The position numbers were made by a program, and so were the translations under genes. A stretch of DNA of 64,000 bases from Trichobilharzia regenti. Lineage: Eukaryota > Platyhelminthes > Trematoda > Strigeidida > Schistosomatidae. Location of the stretch: NCBI GenBank assembly GCA_944472135.2, contig OX235264.1, positions 123,719,809-123,783,808 of the forward strand, written 5' to 3'. The notes beneath the pieces are model-generated. The model was not told the origin of the DNA. It saw nothing but the letters and a program-made list of their open reading frames with translations, and ran no database searches. This document shows, one piece after another, positions 51,508 through 61,275 of this stretch (position 1 is the first letter of the stretch; the number at the start of each line of letters is the position of its first letter).

Positions 51508-51769
51508 AATGGTACGAGTGTACGAAATGTGGGAAAACAAGAATTATGTACAAGAATGATAAATTAAGGGTACATATGAAAATGGCTAATACACATGATC
51601 CAATAAGATAACGTCTTACCATGATTGGTTGTAATGTCATGTGATAACATGGCCATACATAGACAAAAGCATAATGTCAGTTATAATGGAATATCGATCC
51701 ATATACACAGCAAAATGTAACAGACTATCAAAAACAAACACACACATCATGTGGATACATATCAATACC

Positions 51770-52017
51770 TCTTCTGTCAATTTGTTGACTTTCCCTATAA
51801 GTTGTTGAGTTTGTGTGACACTAGACATAAGAAATTCTGTGAAATCCTGTCGTTTGCCATGGTCTGTCTCATGATCCAACCCATCCCATTTACGCTTATT
51901 ATCGCTGAATGTAGACAGTTTTATCATTAACTTCTATCTTCACTTGAAAACCTTTGCTAATTTTTCCATTGTGGATCATTTAACACGTGGCACTCTCACA
52001 TAACTGTTGAATGAGAT

Positions 52018-52058
<41 letters not shown>

Positions 52059-52070
52059 GCACTTCATAGT
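51770..52070 (-). pseudogene. Old SR2-like fragment split by a TA microsatellite
   Basis: On the minus strand it carries decayed K-L-x-E-E and I-S-H regions, then the equivalent of the F-I-N-L-I-Q-Q-L block. A (TA)n run at about 52019-52056 interrupts it. Confidence 0.5.
52019..52056. repeat. TA microsatellite
   Basis: Near-perfect TA dinucleotide run of about 38 bases. Similar runs lie at 47017-47045 and 13449-13474. Confidence 0.9.
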
Positions 52071-52224
52071 GTTGAAGTAAATTCAACTTACGAGACTGAA
52101 TTAAGTAGTGAATTACTGTAGCTAACCTGGAATATTCACTTGATAATATCTTGGAAAAATTCCACTGAAGTCGAAAAATCCTTATAAAAAAACAAGAGTT
52201 GGTTTATAGGAGTTCTATATGTTT

Positions 52225-52740
52225 CAGTCTAGATTACGGATCGATATCAGTTAGAGAACCATTAAAAATCAGCAGAAAGTATTAGACAGCCAGCTGATTC
52301 ATTTTACTTTGGAACTCATTGGTAGTACGCACACATCACCAGAGTTCGAACCAAGGACCTTCTAGTTACATAGCATTCAGTCTTTAGGGACCAGCTCAAA
52401 GTCCATGAATTATAACTACTACCGATTCGTGTATTTAGCACGACCACCAACCTATGTCATCGGCGGGATATCCATTCACGTTCCGACTGGATGAAGTGCT
52501 AAACTTATCATTAGTTGCTAAGAGATAGAAATCATACTACATAGAGTCAGGCGTCAGTGGTTGAAAACGAGGCAGATTCACTTGTAACCGGAATGTCGTG
52601 GTTTTGAATCCTGGTGCTTGATGCGTATAGCCGATGATCCACAAAAAATCTAGGATGAAACAGCTGGCTGTACAGTACTCGTTGATGGTTCAATGGTTCA
52701 CTAAATGTTATCAATCCATGGATTAACCTGAAACTTACAA
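52225..52740. mobile_element. Two SINE-C copies in opposite orientation
   Basis: A minus-strand piece (about 52225-52480, with 'gttcgaaccaaggacctt') is followed by a plus-strand piece (about 52480-52740, 'cttgtaaccggaatgtcg', 'caatggttcactaaatg'). Confidence 0.5.
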
Positions 52741-53640
52741 TAACAGTTTCATTCTAGACAACACTTTAACACACAGAAGAGAATTTTCAGAGTATTTAGA
52801 TTTCAAAATATCTACTCTTCTTACAGGATCTTCAAGTACGATGGTGTTTGGAAGCACACCGTGTGACGTTATGTTATTCCATCTGAAACAATATCCGATT
52901 CTCTAAGATATTCTCTCCTGATTTCCTTTGATATATGTCCTGCTTTACGTTGATAGGAAACTAAATCTATCTGAGAGTTCATGTCACGACGAACCAAACT
53001 CACAGTTGGATGGTTGATGAAGTGAGCATTGTGCATTATATACTGACGGGAATTCAGTAAGCCTAGTCATTTAAACAAGCCGCCAAATAAAATCCTGTCT
53101 ACTCATCCTCTGCATTCAATTTTAGTTGAGAAATATTTCAAATATATTCATTTCAATCACCTATTCAATACTAAACTTCAACAGGAAGTCAGCTTAGCTG
53201 CTGGATGAAGTTAATAGGTGGATTAAGCGCCTCAGTTTTCACCTTGAAAATGTGATATCATTGCTTTCGGTGCATGTAACCAGCTTCCGATTTGTTATGT
53301 GAAGAAGGGGGGTTGTGGATATCAATGCGTTACTGACCATATAATTTATGTATATCTATATATTGTTTCGTAAATGTGCTGATACGACAGTGAAATATAA
53401 TTTCCATCTGACATCGTTGTGTATTCTTGCCTAAGTAGGACAGGCTGGGGAAATATGAGGTATGAAATTGTTGGATTCTTCGATTTTGGAGACGTTTCCT
53501 AAGCAACCAGTCTAGAGGCCACGGTAGTCTTGAAATCATTGCAGTTATGCAGATATCTTGAAAGCTTGTTATCAACCACTGAACAAACGTCCATCGACCT
53601 AGCTATTTACGCAATACTAATCGACACCAAAAGATGACAC
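52741..53640. other. No recognisable gene or repeat
   Basis: Short frames only. I could not match anything here to the families seen elsewhere in the window. Confidence 0.35.
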
Positions 53641-53699
53641 TGCCACCGTCCTAATGGCATTGGTCCGCCTGGCTCTTCTACAAATCTTGTCCGTTTAAG

Positions 53700-54760
53700 C
53701 ACCGTCGATACCACGAAGGTAAATGTGTCGGAGAAAAACACGGTTTCAGGCAATGAGCCACACAACGTCAATCACAACGGCCTTCCTTGACAAGTCAATG
53801 GAGACACCATTCTCAATGAGCACCTGCCGGCCAGAAATTCATCAGTGTACGGACTCTCCACCCCGAACAGATCGCAAAGCCTGTTTCTTAACCAAGAACT
53901 CCGTGCCATGTATTTCATCACCACAAGTGGATGTAAAATTCTCTTGTTTTAAACAACAAGCTTTCCTCAGTTGTATCAGAGTTTCTCAAGCACTGACGGG
54001 GAGGAGTACACGGGCTACCTGTGGCTGATTCGTAAGCAGCCACAAAATAATTTCATGTTCGAGCACGACGTAAAAACCAAATACGATGCCGTACACCTAC
54101 AGATAGAACGATTGGAACTATATTTTGAATTATTAAGAAATCTTGACGAAATGATCCGTGACCACAAGATGTCTGGTAATTACACTTTGCGAATATCTGC
54201 TTCCTTTTAGACATAATTTTATTGGTATATGGTGTGAAAGCACCAGATAGAAGCCCTTCCTTCTTCTTTCTATCCCTCCAATGCACTTGGTACCTCAAGT
54301 TCATGTAAAAATAATAAATGCACTTGGAGGTGACATCCTGTTTGGATTGGCTGATAAAGCATTACCAGCTTAGCTTCAGGGAAACTTCTTTTTATTGCTG
54401 GTTTCATCTGGTAGCCTGCTTAAATCACTGGACTACCTGAATTACTTTCTATCAAAATGCTTAGAGCTTGCTTCATATTTTATTGTTTTGATCTTGTAAT
54501 TATATCTGATGACGAGTACATGAACTCTCGCGCATATTTATTTAATTAGTTTCCCCGCATACGCTATGCAATTCTTGAAGGAACTGAAGAAAACGTGTAC
54601 AGAATTGATTATCTCTTCATATGCGACAACACTGTGACGCAATGATGTACTTCAGATTATTGCTTTATGTACATGTAAATTCTGTATGAAGAGAAAATAT
54701 TCTGGAACTAAATACATTGCAAAATTTTGTAATATATGTTCACATGTTGTCTGAAATAAA
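53700..54760 (+). other. Candidate part of an unidentified spliced gene
   Basis: A 101-codon frame (53723-54028) overlaps a second open frame whose coding-like part (53971-54175) is bounded by TTTCCTCAG and G|GTAATT. The second encodes EEYTGYLWLIRKQPQNNFMF and then amphipathic helices (LQIERLELYFELLRNLDEM), which look like real protein. A canonical AATAAA sits near 54757. I could not find a phase-compatible upstream exon or name a family, so this may be an isolated exon, a pseudogene or an unknown element. Confidence 0.4.
53971..54175 (+). CDS. Candidate exon, unknown product (68 codons)
   Basis: Bounded by a good acceptor and a plausible donor. Frame is open throughout with balanced, non-AT-driven composition and a predicted helical, charged C-terminal half. 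I recognise no family. Downstream sequence shows no exon that I can join with confidence. Confidence 0.4.
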
Positions 54761-55290
54761 GCTTTGCTATTATTATTATTTCTATTCTCCCGTCAATCTT
54801 TCGTGATACTTCAGATTTTCTCCACTTAAAAATGATCCATTTAATACCTTCAAGCTTTGCGAGTTACAGCACATTGCTTTCATGGTGTGTGTGTGTGGGC
54901 TGATAAACACAAGATGAAGCTTGGTAATAAGGGTGTTTTCCTTCAAAAATCAATTTGACATGTATTGTGTTTTCGATATAAAAGAGAATATCATGTGCAA
55001 ATATAGGAGAGAAAGTAATGGACTGCTATTCCCGAGATTATCATCAATATCTTTAGTTTGTAGGGATTTGATTTGCTTTTGAAGTTTGACGACGGATGGT
55101 TGGCAGTTAGAGATTGCGTTTAAAACTGTTAAGGAGTACTGGACTGCTGTTTGATCCTAGCTCGGAACTCATGAATCCTCAAACATGTACATACATCCGG
55201 TTGGTTGCAAACTGTTAGTGACTTTCAGGTTATAACAAAGCAGATATCCAGTACTCTCTAGTTTTCAATGGTTGTCCAAATGATAAGAAT
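54761..55290. other. No recognisable gene
   Basis: AT-rich. A GT run near 54885 and no open frames of interest. Confidence 0.35.
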
Positions 55291-55292
55291 CC

Positions 55293-55680
55293 GTGATCAA
55301 ATTATCTCCTGAAAATTAATGTGATAGTCGCTGGTGTCTGGTTACTGGATGAAGTCGTCTGGAGTCTTAATGAAACACCGTGACAGGTAGGAGCTAACAG
55401 TTAGGGAGTGACCACAAATACTCACCGATAACAATAGTTGGTGGTCACAATAAAGTGATGATTTGGTAGAGGTTAGGATTCATGTGTAGTGGATCATTGA
55501 GCTGAGTCCAATGGTTGAATGATCTACAACCTTGAAGTTTAAGCTGAAGGTTCTGGTTTTGAACCATTGTATACGTTTAGTGGGTCGAAACTAGGAAAAG
55601 TTAGCTGTCCAGTACTCATTACCAGTTTACAATGGTTCTCCAACTGATATCCATCCGTAGTCAAAACTGATCCATAGCTC
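55293..55680 (+). mobile_element. SINE-C copy
   Basis: 5' region 'gtgatagtcgctggtg...', tRNA-like module 'ccaatggttgaatgatct' (degraded), 3' part 'ggttctccaactgatatc'. Confidence 0.6.
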
Positions 55681-55688
55681 AGTTAACT

Positions 55689-56024
55689 TGTAACAACAGA
55701 AGACGAGGGTCAGGCAACAGATCGTTTATTCAGAAAATCAGCAGATATTTATAGGTGTTAATATACATTATAAGTAGGCTTATTGTTAGCCGGGAATCAG
55801 CTTCCTCTGATAGCTTGTTTTCCTGCTCAAGGTTATTCTGTTATCTTTTTGTTGGCGTATCTTAAACAGTCCGGTGATATATCTGCGAATCGTATCCGCT
55901 CACGCGAAGTCTGTTGTGATTGGTTGTTGAATACTTCAAGGTTGGTCTTTCTTGATGTTTTTCTCATGAGTCAGATTTGGGACGTAAACATTGACGCAAA
56001 TGTCTGTCTACCAATTTTGGCTTG
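55689..56024 (-). mobile_element. LTR-alpha, truncated
   Basis: Starts 'tgtaacaacagaagacg' and follows LTR-alpha to 'gtctaccaattttggct', where about 30 terminal bases are missing. No target duplication visible. Confidence 0.7.
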
Positions 56025-57340
56025 AAGATTGATCAGATATGTAGCAGAAAATATGGTCATCATATTTGATAGCGTGGCGTCTCTTCTGAGTTCCTGTACT
56101 CAACTGAATTTTATATCGTAAATCACTGTATTTTTGGCATTGTGTCCGGGCTATTTGTTTGCCGTCACCAATCCACACAATTCTCAATTGTTCAATAAGT
56201 TTCAATATTACATTCTAGTCTTCGCTATCGAAGGCTTTCTGTTGAATTCGAGTTAGACTTTTTTACCTTCATTGTGTTCTCTTTCTCAGTGTGATTGAAC
56301 TTTCCATTTCTATGCAGCATATATTCGACTATGTATATTATTCTTATTGATTTCGGTATTGAAACTATTCAGAGAGTCATTTATCTTCCAAATCCGCGTA
56401 CTAATCGTCATCGCCTTTTCTACTTTTCATCAATTTCGAAAGAGTGTGCTTGTCTAAGAAGAGACTTGATATAAGTGATATATGTGCGCAAATAATGTGT
56501 GATCATCGATCGAGTGTTAGGATACACAAAGAATGCACTTTGTAGGTCTCATCATAATAGAATGTAAGTGCCATTAGTTTATTTTAGCCACATCATTCAA
56601 TAATTCGAAATAGATTCTAGGATTTCGTTTCACGAAGCTGTTCATAACAATGCAATTATGCGATGAAATCTTGAGTTTAGGTTCTACCTTCGACCAATAA
56701 ACCTGAACACTGACATGAATGGATCCACAAAGTACCTCATCGAAGAAATGCAAGGGTACAAGAGTACGCTGACTTGGTGAATGCCATCACTCAATGTTTC
56801 ACAGTTTTTAAGGAAAAATTCAAATGTATCATATCTCTACAGACGTATGCTGAAGTGTCCTCTCCATTTTGAATGTCAGATAATCAGGAGGTCGACGGGT
56901 GAATATGACTAACACGGTGATCAGCTTTCGTGTCACGTTGAATCCGGCAGTTTAGATGAGTGCAACAGTAGATATTCTTCCAACGATTTCCACAAATCTC
57001 ATGGGGCTGGTTGTAGTCCTGACATCTGATACGCTTATACATCTCTGAACCTTAATAAGTACAGCCTTCACATTCAAAATATTGACTTCATGTCAAGAGA
57101 GATAGTAGAATTGTGTATTATACCGCCACATGATTACAGTGGAGACGTAGGATGTACCAGTGAGATTTATTATCGATGCAGATTTAAACATGAATCATGT
57201 TAAAGGCTTCTACCAGTGCTCACATGTGTTCATTGTGAACAGGTTCCACAATAAAGATAAAGTATAAATATATTTCAATAGTTTACACACAATGATAAGT
57301 TTTGCTATTGGTAATATATCCAACAACCTCGCCTAGACTT
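56025..57340. other. No recognisable gene
   Basis: Short frames only. A segment at 56690-56715 ('ccttcgaccaataaacctg') resembles the 3' end of the CR1-like copy near 21650. Confidence 0.35.
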
Positions 57341-57559
57341 CTAGCTTGCTAGTTTTCTAGCCGGTCCCAAGCCCGGATGAAGTGGGATGGTTGGGCCGTT
57401 GTGCTAGCAACTCCACCCCCAAAACTCAACCAAACCGCTACAGAAACTTTAATGCACCAATATACCAAAAATTCTGAAAATATAAACAGTAACCTTATTT
57501 TTAGCTGGAATCCGGGAAGTGAAATGACGCAGGCTGGTGAAAGCCTTCAGGAAGCCAGT

Positions 57560-58326
57560 CAGCCGATGTGCCTTCTTTCGATGAAAGCAAAAATAAGGAC
57601 GGGTACATGGAATGGTACAATGTACGAAGCTGGAAAGGCTGCCCAGATAGCCGCTGAAATGAGAAGGTACAGAATAGAAGTGTTGGGAATCTGCGAAAGC
57701 AGATGGAACGTAACTGGAAGTTGCCAACTACCAACTGGGGAAACAATAATCTATTCTGACCACCCAGAGGACAACCCCGAGCACACCGAGGGAGTGGCCA
57801 TCATGATGTCACCAACAGCAACCAAAGCTCTCATGCAGTGGGAACCAATCTCCTCCAGGATAACGACAGCCAGGTTCAACTCAAAAGGAAGGAAAGGTAC
57901 AGTCATTCAATGCTATGCGCCTACAAACGTCTCAGAACAAGAGAAGAAGGAGGCGTTCTACAGACAACTACAAGCAACAACGGACAACGTCTCAAGTGGC
58001 GATATCAAAATCCTGATGGATGGTATAAATGAAAAGCTGGAAGGAGACAATACAGGTTGAGAAACCACCGTGGGTCTTGAGGCCCTCGGTGAAATGAACG
58101 ACAATGGTGAACTCTTCTCAGACTTCTGAGCCTTCAATGATTTGGTGATTGGCGGCAGTGTGTTCAAACACAAGGATATACACTAGATGACGTGGATTTC
58201 GCCAGATGGACACACCAAAAACCAGATAGACTTCATCTCAATTTCAGGAAAGTGGAGACGAAGCCTACTGGACACAAGGTCAAGGAGAGGAGCAGATGTG
58301 GGTTCAGACCACTATCTAGTGGAAGG
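57560..58326 (+). pseudogene. SR2-like AP-endonuclease domain, broken
   Basis: Blocks in order: TWNGTMYEAGKAAQIAAEM, LGICESRWN (with the catalytic Glu), RFNSKGRKGTVIQCYAPTN, a degraded D-G-I-N-E-K (normally G-D-L-N-A-K), a frame break near 58060, then SPDGHTKNQIDFI and SDHYLVEG. The last block keeps the catalytic Asp-His. Confidence 0.8.
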
Positions 58327-59018
58327 GACTTTCAAGGTGAAGCTAAACGCCTCGGGGACACCTGGGGATAGGCCACAATGCAAGTTCAACACCCAATTAC
58401 TGAAGGACACAACCAAAAAGGACACCTTCACTGCAACTGTCAGAGCAAAGCAGGAAACACTACGCGACAGCACTGAAGAATCATGCGTGGAAGAACATTG
58501 GAAGTCTCTGAAGGCGATTCTCAACGAAACGTGTTCAACGGTTCTAGGAAGAAAGAAGAGACAAGACAAGGAATGGCTCTCAACGGACACTTGGAAATTA
58601 ATAGAAGAGAGGAGAATGGTGAAAGAGAAAATGATTCCATGCAAGGACGGACAGGAGAAGGAGACGATGAGTTCAACTTACAAAGCATTGGACAAAGAAG
58701 TGAAGAAAAGTGCTAGGAAGGACAAAAGACGATTCTAAGACAATCTAGCTACTGAAGCTGAGAAGGCAGCAGGCAAAAGTAACCTGAGGACACTATATCA
58801 GATAACCAAATCTCTATCGGGGAAGAGACCAACACAAGCGAAACCTATAAAAGACAGCCAAGGGGACCCAATTACCAAGGAAGAAAAACAGATTAAACAA
58901 TGGGCGGATCACTTCCAAAGGACTCTTGAACTTACCATCACCTGCAACCCGTCCAGAAATACCAACAACAGCACGCACACAACTGCAAGTTGGCACAAAT
59001 CCTCCAACGAAAGCTGAA

Positions 59019-59690
59019 GTTTAAAACAATTAGTTCCCTTTATGAATTTAGACATTATATCAATCTAAGCCCTTCGAACATGCGAAAAATGACGTCACAT
59101 CCCACTGTATTTACCAATTTGAATGTACGTGTGGACACACATACATAGGGAGGACCCATCGATCTCTGCAAGTAAGCGCTTCAGAGCATATTCCAAAATG
59201 GCTCCAGAAACAAATGGAATCATCAGAACCTAATAACGGTGAGAACAGGAGACCTAGCTCTTCTATTGCGAAACATATTATAGAGATAGGTCATAAAATT
59301 GATGTTAACAGATCTTTTTAACCTATCTATAAAACGTGTTTGGGACGTATCCTAAAGTTTGTAGAAGACCTAGCAATTAGAAAGTTCAAGCCACCTTTAT
59401 GCGTTCAAAAACAATTTGTCATCACAGTAAACCACCTTCCTTGGTAAATTTTGTTTTGATACCATAGCAAATGTACTATTACCTCTGCTATTTGGTTTAG
59501 TGGTCTTCATTGTTATTTTGACCTTGAATATATCCTTTTAACTTGACCTAAGTCTATTTTTCTCACCTCTTACCTCTTTATTAATTTCATATATATTCCT
59601 ATGACAAGTCCGTGTGTGATCAGATTGTTCGAAATGTGTTGCGCAAATACATTACACGATTCAGACAAATTACGTCTTCTTATTGCTTTA
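59019..59690 (+). mobile_element. Penelope-like element 3' end inserted in SR2
   Basis: Interrupts the SR2 frame between the K-A-E-V and L-S-A-I-K-L blocks. Comparison with the uninterrupted copy at 27.47 kb shows exactly where it entered. Flanking 'gctgaagttt' and 'gttgaagcgt' may be a decayed target duplication. Carries a GIY-YIG domain and about 370 bases of 3' UTR. Confidence 0.75.
59064..59321 (+). pseudogene. GIY-YIG endonuclease domain of a Penelope-like element
   Basis: Open frame encoding a C-I-Y-Q-F-E-C-T-C-G start, then HTYIGRTHRSLQ, EHIPKWLQKQ and SSIAKHIIEIGHKID. The YIGRT and E-H-x-P-x-W blocks are the core of GIY-YIG nucleases fused to Penelope-type reverse transcriptases. The catalytic Arg is present. 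The reverse transcriptase itself is absent. Confidence 0.8.
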
Positions 59691-60520
59691 TCTGAAAGTT
59701 GAAGCGTTGAGTGCAATCAAGCTTCCGAAAGCTGGAGAAGCAGCTGGACCAGATGGGATACACGCAGAAGCACTAAAAGCGGACCCAGAGACGACAGCAA
59801 ATATGCTGACTCCATTATTCCTAAAGGTCTGGAAGGAGAGAAAGGTGCCTACTGACTCGAGGAAAGTTTACCTCGTGAAACTACCACAGAAGGGAGACTT
59901 AGGCCTCACTCTGCAAGAACTGGCGAGGAATCATGCTCCTATCGACGCCAAGTAAAATCCTGAGTCGCATCATCCTGGAGAGATTAAAGGACGCACTAGA
60001 GACAGAACTCCGACCAGAACAAGCTGGCTGCATTCAGGAAAGTCAAATCATGTACTGACCAAATTGCAACTCTACGCATCATCATCACAGAACAAAGCAT
60101 GGAATGGCGATCAAACCTCCACCTCAACTTTATAGACTTTGAGAAGGCCTTCGACAGCGTTGACCGCGAAGTAATTTGGAAATTACTCGAGTACTACGGC
60201 GTACCCCAAATATTCATCAACCTTATTCAACGGCTGTTCGACAACGGCACATGTCAAGTCGTACACAACGGAAAAATCAGCGGGGCATTCGGAGTAAACA
60301 CAGGAGTCAGACAAGGGTGCTTACTATCACCAGTGGTATTCCTAATTGTGGTGGACTGACTGGATTATGCGTCAGATAGTGGGAAACGAGAAACGGGACA
60401 GGGATATCCTGGACCGAATGACGTGAAGAACCTAGAATACCTGGATTTCGCGCGTGGATGATTTATGTTTGATATCACACGAAATCGAAGACTTACAAGC
60501 GAAAACGGACAAACTGGTCG
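59690..60520 (+). pseudogene. SR2-like reverse transcriptase core, broken
   Basis: LSAIKLPKAGEAAGPDGIHAE, then VYLVKLPQKGDL, a frame break near 59950, then FIDFEKAFDSVDREVIWKL (first catalytic Asp), GVRQGCLLSPVVF and, after another break, VDDLCLISH. The Y/F-A-D-D Ala reads Val but both Asp residues remain. Confidence 0.85.
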
Positions 60521-61271
60521 AAGAAGCAGCCGGCGAAGACAGGACTCCAGGTGAACATAGACAAGACGGAGGTTATGAAAATAACCAACCAACAACAAAA
60601 ACAACAGCAGCAACAGCAAGCGCTAATCACCGTCAATGGGAGGGATTTCAAAGTGTTCACTTCACTCACTTATCTGGAGAGCATTCTCAACTACAGGCTG
60701 TCGGAACGGACGAGGATATCAAATCGAGCGAGAATCGGGAAGGCGAGAAACACATTCATCAACCTGAAGGCAATCAGGAAATCTTCGTCACTCAGCATCA
60801 ACTACAAAATTCAATACAAACATCAAGTCACTTCTTCTATACAGATCAGAAATTAGGCGGGTCACAAAGAGTATTTCCAACAGCCTGTTGCAGACCTTTA
60901 TCAACAACTGTCTTCGCTGGCTCTATACTGAAGATCAGATGACTGAGCCGGAAAGAATCACCAACAAGAAACTATGGGAACAAACAAAACAAGAACCAAT
61001 CGCCCAACAAATACGCAGGAAGAAGTGGAGATGGACCGGACACTCGTTGAGGAGGCCGGTTGGTTACATCGCGCGTCAGGCCATCGAGTGGAACCCAAAA
61101 GGGAAGAGCCGAGTGGGACATCCAAGGGTGACATGGAGAAGATCGTGTGAAGAGGAGTTGAAAGAATATGGACTAACACGGATGCAGGCGAAAAGTACAG
61201 CAGAAGACAGAAGCAAGTGGAGACGTGCAGTTGAAGCCCTATGTTCCACTAGGAACTCAAGGAAACAATAA
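60520..61271 (+). pseudogene. SR2-like C-terminal region
   Basis: Overlapping frames 60551-60856 and 60888-61271. The latter runs ITNKKLWEQTKQEPIAQQIR, KWRWTGHSLRRP, RVTWRRSCEEELKEYGLTRM and VEALCSTRNSRKQ, then the stop at 61269. Matches the 26.2 kb (minus) and 37.85 kb copies. Confidence 0.85.
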
Positions 61272-61275
61272 AAAT

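Larger units (their letters stand above)
57341..61275 (+). mobile_element. SR2-like RTE retrotransposon, near full length, interrupted
   Basis: The 5' UTR carries 'ggtcccaagcccggatga'. It is followed by an endonuclease region (57560-58330), linker (58330-59010), a Penelope-like insertion (59019-59690), reverse transcriptase (59690-60520), and a C-terminal region ending at 'gttccactaggaactcaa' and AATAAAAATAAT. There are at least four frame breaks. It is the best SR2 reference in the window and lets the other fragments be placed. Confidence 0.85.
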
